From Kappaphycus alvarezii (lineage: Eukaryota; Rhodophyta; Florideophyceae; Gigartinales; Solieriaceae), in assembly GCA_002205965.3 (NCBI GenBank), contig NADL03000768.1, positions 124,001 through 188,000 of the forward strand: a DNA stretch of 64,000 bases, read 5' to 3'. The number at the start of each line of letters is the position of its first letter. Positions within the stretch are counted from its first letter, which is position 1. This document shows positions 54,000 through 64,000 of the stretch, one piece after another. The translations under genes were made by a program, and so were the position numbers. Below the pieces are notes generated by a model, which did not search any database, had not been told where the DNA came from, and saw only the letters and a list, made by a program, of their open reading frames with translations.

Positions 54000-54560
54000 A
54001 GGGCGTCAAGTATCTCTCTTAAGCCGACTTTCTGCTAACAAGACTACCGTTCTCTTCGCTTGATTCCTCTTCGTCACGCAGGAATTCACTTTTTGAACTT
54101 TCAGTTGTTTCCTCTTGTTCAATGTGTTCTCTGTCATAGAAGGCAGCCAAAGCCGAATTTGAGGATACATTTTCTTCACGGTTTTGGGAACTTCCGCTTT
54201 CCGCCGTAGCGTTGGACTCATCTGTGCCACCAAACTCGCTCTGGGCTGCGCTAATTCGCCTGCAAAAGTTTGAAAGTCCAAAGTCCCCAAGCCTTCAGCC
54301 GACTTCTTCGCTGAGCCGCCACCAGATGATTCGACCGCAGGCGGGGTAGTCTCGCCTAGGTCACTCGCGGATCTGTCGTCTTCACGAGGGGAAGCGGATG
54401 AATTGCTGACATGTCTTGAGAATAGATGATAAGAAAGAGCTCCCAGAATTCCGAAACTTCTGGACGGAGGTGGCCCTGGAACTCGTTCAGCTAACTGATT
54501 GCCGCCTCCATCGTTTGCAGCGGGGGAGGCCTGTGGGTGTGGTCCATCTTCGAAAATAAA
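54000..54560 (-). pseudogene. Second acidic Ser/Glu-rich coding remnant
   Basis: Minus strand reads ASPREDDRSASDLGETTPP, ESSGGGSAKKSAEGLG and, after a frame change near 54.24 kb, ESNATAESGSSQNREENVSS and SSEENGSLVSRKSA then stop. Composition resembles the remnant at 49.7-51.2 kb, but no clear alignment is visible. Unknown function. Confidence 0.35.
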
Positions 54561-54655
54561 TCAAGGCTAAATGAGCGAAATGGGTGAGTGGGAAGATAGC
54601 CCGGAGGTGTTAGCTGTTTGCATGCCAACACAAAAACACGTTAAAATTGGAGCAT

Positions 54656-55000
54656 TGCCTCATTTCGCCAAGTAAGGTTACCGCAGGCGCTGCCGCAACA
54701 CTCGCAGAGCGCGGGAAACATCGTTATTACGGCACTTACTGCAACCAAAACGATATCCTCCTCTCTCCCGTCGGGATTGATATCTATGTCGCCTTAGGCG
54801 ACGACACAAAGGTTTTTCCCACCGCCTTCCCTCCTTCTCTGCCTCCCGTCGCGGTTCATCGCCTCAACAGGAGCTCAGCGACTTCGTTACCCTTTTTTCG
54901 TTTAGTCTCCAAATAATGCAGGCGCGACAGGTTTCTACCCGTCGCCTGCACCCGTAGTCAGTTTATGAATACCCTCCGCACGCTTTTGTGCAACATTGCA
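54656..55000 (+). mobile_element. LINE A copy 3, short 3' fragment
   Basis: CATTTCGCCAAGTA through the final coding region (TVTAGAAATLAER in frame, then GIDIYVALGDD) to the stop near 54958 and the shared 3' tail TTTATGAATACC. Only the last ~345 bases of the element remain. Confidence 0.82.
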
Positions 55001-55433
55001 ACCGATTGCCGTATAATTTGGCATCAAGGTGAAAAATGTTGTAAGCAATTATTCAAAAATCCCATAACTTACGAGCTACACCGTCTGGAAAGCCCGTTTT
55101 CCGGTCATATAAAAACAGAAATCCACCTTAATACGGATGTAGGGCCACACTAGGTGTATTCAATACTGTGAGAAGCCGAGGGACTGAGATATTGACCCTT
55201 GTTTTAGAGCTATGAGAGCGTTTCTGCTTAATCTCGCACATCTAAAAGCAGCACGGCCCGAAAATATTTTTAAAAAATCAATCTCATTACTAGTGAATCA
55301 TATCCCTCCGGCATTTATTCTCTTCACTGCACAAAGCGCAAAATACTAACGAACGCCATCGGTCTTCGGCGGCGAGCTTTGAGAGTTCTCTCCATTATTT
55401 TGCCACGGATGATGCGCTCAGGGGCCAAGAAAA
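55001..55433. other. Spacer, possibly the Tigger 3' flank
   Basis: No gene seen. I could not find a convincing terminal inverted repeat pairing this flank with the 57.0-57.2 kb side. Confidence 0.35.
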
Positions 55434-57032
55434 TCAAGCGCCTACGATCAGAAATGGGTTCGCGATAGGCATCGCGTTCTTGTTTTGCAGTTTTGCTACG
55501 TATTTATCACGACGACGAGCCTCCCTTTGTTCAAATGCTGTAAGAACTGAATCATTGGTAAGATGACAGCCACTAGACGTGTCAATGCGAATCGCGCCGC
55601 TTTCCTCAACAATCCCATCCATCAATAGACTACAGCTGCGCCTCCTAAATGCTTGAAGTAAATTGCTAACAGAAATTGTATTATCCGATCCCTCATTGTT
55701 AAAGAGATGCAAAAGCGGCTCAATGGAAGGCCCTCCAGCATCATGATACCATATCCCGTTTCTCCTAAACCCACTGACAATGTTGGAATACTTGACGGAA
55801 TCAAAATAAGCTGACCGAATACAGGAACCAATATCAAATGCATTCAGTACTTTTTTAGAATTGCCAGCGGAATGAATTTCCCTCTGCAAGTATGAGTTAT
55901 ATGCACTGCATACTGAAAGATCCAGAGGCTGGAGCTGATTCGAAGTGTGGACCGGCATTGCGATAAAAATTATGTTACTGTTGCGGAGTAGACGTAAGGT
56001 CTTGTAGTGAATATGGCAAGCATACCCATTGATCACCAATAGCAAATAATTTCCACCCACACGTAGCTTCTCTTTCTCCCGAGCAAATTTCTTTGCCCAG
56101 TCAAAAAGAATCCCAGAGTTTACACTTGGAACATCACGCTGATATAGATAGCAAGGCGGTAGGGTGTTGTGGAGAGTTTCAACACGACCATTGACGCGCC
56201 TGAAATGAATTTTTCAAATCCGGAAAAAAAACAACTGGTGTGTATGCCGTGCCATTTGCGGACACAACTTGCATGATGGTTACGCGCTCCAAGTTGCCTT
56301 TAGTACGACTACAAGAGCGAATAAGTGTGCCGTCTGCTTCGGGCCTATTCCCTTCCTCAAGCTCTGGCCAGTCATCTTTGCCAATGAGCACCCAGTTTGG
56401 TCTATTTTAAGAACACACTTCGGGTCTCGAATTCGGAACCGCTCCGTTGGCGCTTTAAACCTCGCAATATGTTCAGCGTCGTTCTCCATGCTCAAAGCAT
56501 CCACACGTTTATCTTCAATAATTCTTACGGATTTGACCGCCAGACCATGGCGCTTACTGAAGGATTCAACCCATTTGCGAGAGTGAATTCCCTGCACAAA
56601 CTGAATATCTTTCCTCCTCTAACTGGGAATCGAGTGGACATAGTCTTGTACAAGTAGTTGTAATCCAGTTGGACTGAGCGGTGTGTCTCGGGATACAAAA
56701 TCATTAACTGCCTCCACAATCGTTTCTACTTCCTTGAGGGTCAAAACACACGGGCGCCTCGGATATCTCATTGGGATGTGGATATGACTACGGGAGAAAG
56801 GCTGCGACTCTGGAGTGTCAGCTTTCCATTGCGCAAAATCCCGGCGGATTGACGTTGCCGGCACTCTATTTTTTGCTGCAAGGGCAGTCCAGGCGGTCGG
56901 AGGGTTTGATTCGTACCTTTCGAACACTGCAGCCTGTAGTCGTCCGTAAATTTCAGCCATACTGGGCGTTTTTGATGATAATCTTAGGTAAGGTCTTTGA
57001 GCACGATGAAGATGTCCGCTGTTTGGATGCAA
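55434..57032 (-). pseudogene. pogo/Tigger-type DDE transposase, broken
   Basis: Minus-strand order: N-terminal helix-turn-helix (AAVFERYESNPPTAWTALAA, VPATSIRRDFAQWK), a CENP-B-like second DNA-binding part (GIHSRKWVESFSKRHGL), then the DDE core. The first acid is in KIDQTG, the second site reads VINGYACH where the family has a D-G-x-x-S-H motif, and the third is QLQPLDLSV. The C-terminus ends ANPFLIVGA. The second catalytic D therefore appears as N (codon AAT). Breaks: an in-frame TAG near 56.62 kb and frame changes near 56.37 and 56.20 kb. No terminal repeats were recognised. Confidence 0.85.
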
Positions 57033-57148
57033 GCGCCAGGCTGTAATGGCTTATCTGACTTCCATACCCAATACTTTGATGTGCGTGGTATGTATATCTT
57101 GAGGCATTGTCCAAAGCATTTGGCGCCTACAGGAGCTGTATCGGTTTA

Positions 57149-57172
57149 GCGGGACTTAGAGTCGAGTCCCGC
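57149..57172. repeat. Perfect 8-bp hairpin
   Basis: GCGGGACT and AGTCCCGC flank an 8-base loop. It may be part of the Tigger 5' flank. Confidence 0.5.
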
Positions 57173-57311
57173 CAAAATAGTTTGTGCGGGATAGAGGTGA
57201 TAGATATATGGGTAATTGGGACAGCAAGGTCCATGTCAAACTAAAGTATAAATGCAACTTTAAGCGGAAGGCAGTTACTACCCATAAAGATTTATCACCA
57301 AAGTTGGAGCT

Positions 57312-57445
57312 GGCTCTGTACAATACAATGTACATTTCGTACAGTATACATTTCCTTGTACAGGGTGCCGTGCGCTTTACTGTACAGTACACTGTAATTT
57401 TGCGCACACTGTACATTTTGGGCACACTGTACATCGGGCCCACTG
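57312..57445. repeat. GTACA/TGTAC-rich cluster
   Basis: Repeated CTGTACA and TGTACAGT elements, the same composition as the palindrome clusters at 36.5, 41.8 and 61.5 kb. Confidence 0.5.
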
Positions 57446-57499
57446 TATGCTTACAGTGCAGAGACCTGCCCTCCTTTCTTGAGATTCAACCTGGCCTGA

Positions 57500-57790
57500 T
57501 GCCATCGGATCGCGGGGCCCGTAAGCGACGAGCGGTTGAAGCGACTTGTCGAAAGACTTTTTGTGGACGCGAGCTTGGCGACTTGATCCAAAGCGGTACT
57601 TGCTGTCTTGCTGCTTCAACCGGTCCTATGGGGTGGATGACGGTGATTTCAAGCGGGCGTGTATCGTGGACGGGGTGTTGTCGCGTACTGTCTATGGCTT
57701 CTGCCGATCTGGCCTCGCAACTTCCTGCAAGAGGCTGGCTTGGATTTAAAGCTGAACCCGGCTTGCCGCCAGTAGCCTCCTTGAAACGCC
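57500..57790 (+). mobile_element. Diverged fragment of the copia-2-type leader
   Basis: GCTTGATCCAAAGCGG-like sequence, CAACCGGTC, GGGTGGATGACGGTG and GTGGACGGGGTG follow the same order as the copia-2 leader at 12.8-12.95 kb. No coding part or LTR is attached. The 216-codon open frame through here is therefore probably not a gene. Confidence 0.55.
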
Positions 57791-58150
57791 TCGTAGAGAT
57801 TACTTGCACCCGTCTCGTGCGTGTAGAGATGTGACAGGCAGCTGAAATCACGCATTACCAAGCGAGTCATGCTGGGGCCGGGTGTCCGACATCTAGGGAC
57901 CCTTGCAGTTATGTGAGGGTACCTGTACTTGTCTTGATTCGCATAAGACTGAGGTTAGAGATGAAACCGAGACCTACCTACAGGGTCTGTAGGGGCCTGA
58001 AGTCCGACTCCTCTCGAGAAGTCCAGATCTTCCGTTTCAAGTTGCGATTCCATCATGTCTATTCCTTCAACTGCCCTGTCCTGGTTTCGGCTGAAGTCGT
58101 ATAGTTTTATCACCGCCTCAGGACAATCGGTCTGAGCTGTCCACTGAGCT
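57791..58150. other. Spacer with no recognised gene
   Basis: Nothing recognised between the leader fragment and gypsy-4. Confidence 0.3.
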
Positions 58151-60997
58151 GATTATCGACGGCTTAATTTCACTTTGAAGTACCTTATCTCTTCTCTGGG
58201 TTCTTCTTCAGTTCTTATTTCCGATTCGGATATCTTATAGACCATTCTCGATGTGTCTGGAAACATTCCGTCCTTCGGGTCACCACTTTCGAGCACCTTA
58301 TCGCTGACCTTTCGCAGACGATTGGCATATACGCGTGCCTCCTTCTGTCCTATTTCATACTCTAAGAGGTATCCCACCTTCTTAGAGCATTCTTTGATGC
58401 TGTAGGGTCCGATCCAAGGCTTGATAATCTTATTTCCTTCGGATTCATTGAGCTCCACTGACCACAACAGAACCCTGTCCCCGATATTGAATTTTTTTGG
58501 GCTAACCCTCTTGTGATACTCCTTTTTTACTCGAACTCTGGCTCTCCTTCACTTTTGTAGGAGGTTTTTGTGTAACAGATGTAGTCTCTGTGCCAAGTTT
58601 TCTGGCTCTTCTTGGAAACAGGCCGTGTCGACTTGTCCCCAGGCTTGGAATGATTCTATTCCGAACATAGATTTGGACGGAGTCATGCCTGTCGCTGCAA
58701 ACACTCCTGTGTTGTATCGAAAACATGCCAAGGTCACGTGGTCACCCCAGTCGCTCAGACCTAGGGAGACGAAACTGGCGATTTATTTCATCAATGTTCG
58801 GTTATAACGTCCCATTGTCCCATAGGCTTGTGGATGGAGGGGATAATTCATAACTGCTCAGTTAGATTTTTCATCACTTCACCCGTTAAGTTTGGACCCC
58901 CGTCAGACAAGAGATGCTCTATTGGTCTAGAAATCGAGATCCAATCTTCAATCAGCATCTACGCAATGGTTTCGTCCTTTTCATCCCGGATGGCTCGTGC
59001 CCTTACAAAACGTGTGAATACGTCCACCATCGCCATGACTTTAAGGTTTCCCTTATTAGAGCGAGGTTTGATCGTTTGGACATCAAAAGTTACTGTCTGC
59101 AACCTCTTTTCTGAATGAACGAACTCTAGGTGAGCTTGCTTCCCAGGTTGTCTGTCTTCCGCTACCGTGCATGGTAAGCAATCCTTGATGTGGTTCGCGG
59201 CGATTAGGGCCACGCCCTTCCACCAAAATCTTGACAGCAACCTGGTTTACGTCTTCCTCAAGATGTAGTGCCCGGTGAGGGCTGACCCATGTACCTAGTT
59301 AAGTACGGTTTTCACCAAGGACCTTGGAAATACTACTAGCAGCTCATCACTTCCACAGTAGCGCAGTAAGCCAAAATCATTGACTAGAAAATCTTTCTTG
59401 TCTTTGGCGAACTGATACACGATTCCAAGCTCCCTCCTTTTCTCGAGACCCATGTCCGCATCACTCGGCTTTTCTGAAGGGATTGGTGCGAAATGGCTCC
59501 TCTCATCTCCGTTTCCATCGGCACTGCGACCCTCCCCCTATTTGATAACCGCTGCCACATTTTCTTGCACAGCTATTTATTCCGCTATTTCAAAGCTGGT
59601 TCTTGACGTTTCGCAGTAGCATCTTTGGCAGAGCGGCTTTTGGACGGCATCTCTACTCAAGGTTTCTGGAACGATCAGTTCTGGTCCGTTGCGGTGCTCG
59701 ACAGTGAAGTTGTAGTCCTGTATTTCCAGTACCCATCTTACTAACTTTTGTGGAGGGCCTTTGAGAGTTAACAACCATTTGAGTGAAAAATGATCGGTGA
59801 CGATAGAAAATTCTCCCAGTGCAGGCAATGCATCCACTTGAGAAGCGCGTGCATAACTGCTAGGAATTCTCTCTCTGTTGGTGCATAACTGCGTTCGACT
59901 TTCCGGAGGATCCGACTAGTGAATGATACGGGTTGCTATTTACCGCTTTCATTCTGCTGTAACAGCACTCCACCGAGGCCATATGAGCTCGTATCCATCG
60001 TTATACTTTTGTCTGCTCCTCTTTTTGGTGGGGCTTATATGACTGGATCGCGAAGTTGGTCCTTCAGCTTTTCCAAGCTTCTTTTTGGATCTGTCCCCAG
60101 CGTTCCTTCCAATCTGGGATTCTAAGCGCTGCCAGTGCCTCCTTTTCTTGAAAATACAGTACTCTTCAACACCCATATAGGGGTGCTGCAGTGTCAGCAA
60201 AGTGGTCCACAAAGTCTGCAAAGAAGTTCATTAGTCCCAGGAATCTCATGAGTTCATCGCCTGAGGTGGGCTCCACAAGGCTTCTTGTGGCCCCTGTGTG
60301 ACGATAAGATGGTTCCAGTCCGTCTTGATCTACTCGGTGGCCCAGAACTTCTGCACAACGGACTCAAAACGCACAATTGGATAGCTTGAGACGGACTCCG
60401 ACCGTGGATAGCTTTCTCCCAGAGAATATCCATAAATGCTCCCAATTAGGTGTTGGCTACATCCTCGTATACACCTTTGGCCTCTTGATCAAATACAAAG
60501 GGTAGCAGCTTCTTTCGGTCCTCTGTCCGTACGGTATATTCGCTAAGAAGATAAGTCCAAGTACGCTTTGAATACAGAAAAGAACCATCTCCAACTTTCC
60601 TGTATTTGCTGGACTCCAGTCCAGTCTTATAGAGCTTGTATGCAACATTAATGGAAACTGATTCTTCGTTAGCCTCCTGTTCCTCCGTTTCCGACATTTT
60701 GGCTCTTTTGCTCTTCTCGATTACGGTTTTTTGGGCCGGTACTCCGGTGGAGGTCATATTTGCGTTGATGGATTCCAAAAGCGCAGTGGTGACCACTAAA
60801 ACCTTCTTCAGACCCTCCACAATCCCAGCAAAAACAATATTAATGTTTTAGGTGGAAATACTATTTTCCTGAGGAGTCAGATTTTGCTCCGGCGTTGGTT
60901 CCTCCAAAACAGCTTGGGCTTCCGAGTCGGAAGTGCCCGAAATTGAAGCTTCTTCGTTTAAGCTGGCCGGCTTATCCTTGGTCCGAGGGCGTGACAT
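58151..60997 (-). mobile_element. Ty3/gypsy fossil (gypsy-4), minus strand
   Basis: The Gag-like start MSRPRTKDKPASLNEEAS is near 60.99 kb, with an acidic N-terminus and conserved region to about 60.45 kb. RT debris spans about 59.9-60.4 kb. RNase H is at about 59.6-59.85 kb (FSIVTDHFSLKWLL, RWVLEIQDYNFTVEHR). Integrase is at about 58.9-59.25 kb (FWWKGVALIAANHIKDCLPC, TVTFDVQTIKP, AMVDVFTRFVRAR). The C-terminal part is near 58.2-58.45 kb (WIGPYSIKEC). It differs in sequence from the gypsy-2/3/5 family and from gypsy-1, and I see no chromodomain. About ten breaks. Confidence 0.8.
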
Positions 60998-61235
60998 ATT
61001 CCTTCAGTTGCAACTTGTGTTTAATACACTTATCTTATTTATATACGTACCTTACTTGATGCTTTTTGATGGCTTCTCTCGCCAACAGGTTTTTTTCCAG
61101 CAAAAATCGACTTCTTCAGCATCCTACACCGACATCTCGATGGACCAACCTCGAATAACCAGTGATACTGTATTCGTATCGAATCTGTCAACACTTCTCG
61201 CAAAACGCGATAAATCCGATTTTATGTTGCGGCTA

Positions 61236-61473
61236 CCTCAAACAGCTAGCCACAAGCGTTTGAAAAAGTTGTATTTGCACAATCTGATGTCCTCTGTGGT
61301 CCAGGACCAAGGAGACACACGCATGTATCGACTTCATAGATGGCCCTAGGGGCATATATTTGCTACCTTACAGTAGCGGTCAAAAAGATAAATAATTGAA
61401 TACAAAATACAAAACATACAGTACAAACATATTGACTATAAAACTACCGCTAAATGCACCCACCCCAACAGTA
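61236..61473 (+). repeat. Dispersed repeat R, copy 2
   Basis: Matches 49268-49506 (CTGATGTCCTCTGTGGTCCA, AATAATTGAATACAAAATAC, AACTACCGCTAAAT). Here it is joined on its left to a 138-codon open frame (60933-61349) of unknown meaning. Confidence 0.75.
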
Positions 61474-61479
61474 CAGTAT

Positions 61480-61785
61480 AATACTGTACTGTACAGTACA
61501 ATACTGTACTGTACGGGTTACATTTGTTTTTTAGACTACTGTAGGTGTTGAAATTTATTCATTTTCTAGGAAGCACCAGCCGCTGTTGGCCACACGCGTT
61601 TCGGCGCTTGCCTATATACAGATAGGCTATGTTGGTGTCGGTCTTTGTGTTTCTTTCGTTCACTCGCGCGCATCCGACGTCTCGCCTACATATTTTGGCA
61701 AGCTTCCTAGAAAATGAATAAATTTCAGTACTTCATTCTAAAATACAAATATACCCTGTACAGTACAGTATTGTACTGTGCTGTA
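61480..61785. repeat. Head-to-head pair of gypsy-2/3-type terminal sequences
   Basis: The left arm 61480-61620 (TTCATTTTCTAGGAAGC, ACACGCGTTTCGGCGCTT, CCTATATAC) matches 41781-41930. The right arm 61628-61785 is the reverse complement of the same block (TGTTGGTGTCGG through GCTTCCTAGAAAATGAATAA). GTACAGTAC clusters bound both sides. It looks like a rearranged inverted pair. Confidence 0.65.
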
Positions 61786-62560
61786 CTTGAAATAGTTAAA
61801 AAACAATTCAGAATACAACGTTTGTCCCTATCACCACCCCTCCTCCAAAACGGACCACGTGGCCGTATTACTGTACTATAGGTTTCAGTTTTTCAAATTA
61901 CCAGCTCTTTCAGCCCTTCCGACCCGAGCTTCGTCAGAAAAACACTTGCTTGTTCTCTCCTGATCCCTGGCTTATTCTTGGCTTACACGCCGTCTTGTAT
62001 GTCTTTTTGAGCGCCTTCTTGTGCGCCTTCTTGTGCGCCTTCTGGACTTGTGCGGCGCCCCTTTTCGGCTGGGCTTCTCGGGTTGGGTTCCCGGGCTTTG
62101 TTCGCCTTCTATGCTGGTGTGACTTCTTGCGCGCTTTCTGGAGTTGTTTGGCTTCTGGACATGTGCCCCTGCTCGGCTGGTGCCCGAGCGCCTTGTTTGC
62201 TTGTGCCTCTCCTCGCCATCCTATTCTCCTCGGCTTGAGGTGGCACAACGACGGTGACGTGGAAGATAAGAGGTACGGAGGTGCAGTTTCAGACTACCTG
62301 AATCCTAGTGGAAGCCTACTCTTAGTTGTACACAAACACCGAAATGGCGCAGACGAAGCAGTTGGCTAGATCGAGCACGGGAGGCAAAGCGCCGCGGAAG
62401 AAGATCAGCGGGAATGTCGAGGGAAACGGATGCTGAAGCCCAGTCCAAGTCAGCTCCGCATACAAGGGCGCGTCGCGACCGTGATGGAGCGCAACAGCAG
62501 GTAGAGGGTAAGGTGAGTAACTTCAAGCGGTATGGTTCACGGTGATTCAACAGGTTCCAT
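61786..62560 (+). other. H3-tail repeat unit B (plus strand)
   Basis: Diverged copy of the 5' part of unit A: a shared leader (TCCCTATCACCACC, AAACGGACCACGTGGCCGTA), the GCGCCTTCTTGTGCGCCTTC tandem region, ACACAAACACCGAA and then an ATG at 62344 opening the H3-like frame, followed by the SRETDAEAQSK segment in a neighbouring frame. The body seen below 47.9 kb in unit A is missing here. Broken. Confidence 0.45.
62344..62403 (+). pseudogene. Histone H3 N-terminal tail-like segment, copy B
   Basis: Residues after Met read A-Q-T-K-Q-L-A-R-S-S-T-G-G-K-A-P-R-K, matching H3 (A-R-T-K-Q-T-A-R-K-S-T-G-G-K-A-P-R-K) at 15 of 18 positions. K4, S10, K14 and K18 are kept; K9 is S and T6 is L. The L at position 6 and loss of K9 are shared with copy A, so both descend from one modified ancestor. 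No H3 globular domain follows. Confidence 0.8.
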
Positions 62561-62789
62561 CAATCGATTGCCTCCTACGTTTTACCTCATTTCTTCTAGA
62601 CTTCGCGGGTAATATTGATATTTACTAGAAATCCATCAAAATTAGGTGGTGGTAAATGAAGACCTTGTAGACATGCGTATGAAACCGACAAAACGAACAT
62701 ATTATTCAAGCAATATAAAAACAACAGAACAAAACGTATTATTCAAACAAACAGGAGACAAATTCTGCTAATTATAACTTTACAGGCGC
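62561..62789. other. Spacer with no recognised gene
   Basis: Nothing recognised; contains an imperfect repeat AGAACA/ACGTATTATTCAA. Confidence 0.3.
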
Positions 62790-64000
62790 TTTGATCAGCG
62801 AGAATGGAGGGTAATAATTTTGCAGCTTTCTACGGTGAACAACAAACCGAACCAATCGCCTTGCGTGGATGGCACGTCGGGAGTGGCACCATACGTGGTC
62901 AGCCAATACCTCGAGTGATCTCCATTCCACATCTCGCACGGCCCGAATTATCTTGACTTGAGAGTTGACCACTTAACTGTTATCCGTAAGGCCGCTTCAT
63001 GTGCGAAAAGGACCCAGTCAATGAATGCCTTATTTATTAATAAACGCTCTTGACCATCACCCTTTCATGTCTGGAGTGCTACTTTTGCTAAAAAATCCAG
63101 TCTGCAATGGCCCTCCGAGGCGTTGGAAATGAGAGATAGGGCATCTGATGATTTCATACTTTACGAAAATCTGTAAAAAGCGAACGGGGATGCTCCAGAG
63201 GCGAGAAGACGACGGCGGTATCCATACAAAACATTCGGCAGACTCTCCTCATAATTCATTCCCTGGCCTAGAATCATTTTCTTGATGGCAGTCTTAATGG
63301 TCGTACCATCCTCTCGGCCCTATGAAATTAGGGCGTAGGCCAGAACAGTGCTCAAAGCGATTCCATGTTCCCCCAAAAAGGAAATAAGAGAAGCAGCGGT
63401 GAAGCATCTCGCATTGTCGGATACAATGGTCTTCGGGGACCAAAGTAGAACAAAATTTACTTCTTCATAAACTGAACAACAGTTCCGGCCGACTAATCTC
63501 CGGTGGCCGAAATGGTTAGAAAACCAGTTAAGTACTCTATTGAAATGTGCAAAAATTTTTTCCCGCCCTTCCACTTCGGAAGCGGCCCGGCGAAATCGAT
63601 CGAATAAGTCTCAAATATGCTTGACAGCGGTATTGTCAGTCTTGTACGGTAAGTTGGAATCTGTTTTGTCTTCTGACATCCCTCACAACTTTTCACGTAG
63701 TTTCGGATGTTCGTATGCATATCAGGCCACCAGTAGCGGTCAGAGATGAACTTCTTCGTGGTTTCAGTGTCGCAGTGCCCCATATCGTCTTGGAAGCTGT
63801 TGTTGACGTCCTATCCTCAAGGAAGGGGACAGTTTTTAGTTTCAATTTAGTGCATCGTAGTGGTTTCTCATCCTAAACCATGAAAAGCTTCGACAAACGC
63901 TTGATTGAACGCCTCTTAGTTTCGCCTTCTTCGTCGATCTTAAACTATTGCAGATGAAGAGCGACCTTAATTAGGTGAGATTACAATGAACGGCCCTCCA
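62790..64000 (-). mobile_element. Ty3/gypsy fossil (gypsy-5, gypsy-2/3 family), cut by the window edge
   Basis: Minus-strand integrase: HCDTETTKKFISDRYWWPDM and CEGCQKTKQ (zinc-binding part, about 63.65-63.78 kb), then DFAGPLPKWKGGKKF, TIVSDNARCFTAASLIS and, near 62.87 kb, RRAIHARRLVRFVV. These match gypsy-3 (DFTGPLPKSKG, TIVSDKAGCF, RRAIHARRLVTFVV). Several breaks; the upstream parts lie beyond the window. Confidence 0.82.

Noticed and set aside
57184-57834. 216-codon plus-strand open frame
   Set aside because: It crosses a GTACA repeat cluster and a copia leader fragment; the composition follows the repeats and no domain is visible.
60933-61349. 138-codon plus-strand open frame
   Set aside because: It starts antisense to the gypsy-4 gag and ends within dispersed repeat R; the frame is not preserved in the other R copy at 49.3 kb.

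Overview
The window is eukaryotic and is almost entirely layered transposable elements. I recognise no ordinary single-copy host gene, no rRNA, no CRISPR array and no operon-like layout. Overall base composition is moderate, coding stretches show no obvious introns, and palindromic GTACAGTAC clusters and CT tracts are scattered throughout. The mix of elements (chromodomain Ty3, Ty1/copia with a half-tRNA primer site, BED-type hAT, PIF/Harbinger, pogo/Tigger, and LINEs whose C-termini look like a zinc knuckle plus a restriction-like endonuclease) suggests an alga or other protist with a repeat-rich genome. A red alga is my weak guess; the sequence does not prove it.

Layout. 0-6.8 kb: tail of a two-finger C2H2 protein, a tRNA-like sequence, a chromodomain Ty3 element with a recognisable 3' LTR, then a second proline-rich two-finger C2H2 frame. 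6.8-18 kb: an old copia element (copia-1) that received two later insertions. One is a 319-bp TRIM with perfect 5-bp target duplications, itself carrying a tRNA-like Pol III promoter pattern. The other is a young copia element (copia-2, 743/744-bp LTRs, about 99% identical) that landed inside copia-1's 3' LTR. 18-23 kb: minus-strand Ty3 debris and a glycosylation-site-rich remnant. 23.16-26.71 kb: a structurally complete hAT transposon with an open 795-codon transposase, terminal inverted repeats and 8-bp target duplications. 26.7-37.6 kb: a LINE graveyard with at least six partial or broken copies in both orientations. 37.85-40.92 kb: a PIF/Harbinger transposon with both of its genes. 41.8-46.6 kb: a plus-strand Ty3 element. 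46.8-49.3 kb and 61.8-62.6 kb: two copies of an unusual repeat unit that starts a reading frame with a histone H3 N-terminal tail. 49.7-51.2 and 54.0-54.6 kb: decayed acidic frames. 51.5-55.0 kb: three more LINE fragments. 55.4-57.0 kb: a pogo/Tigger transposase pseudogene. 57.5-64 kb: a copia leader fragment, two minus-strand Ty3 remnants and the second H3-tail unit.

The most unusual signals are the H3-tail mimic at the start of a repeated reading frame, the TRIM that combines LTR anatomy with tRNA-type A and B boxes, the same half-tRNA initiator-Met primer site in copia-2 and in that TRIM, a frame shift shared by two LINE copies, and three different DNA transposons each lacking one expected catalytic acidic residue (hAT D to N, Harbinger E to stop, Tigger D to N).
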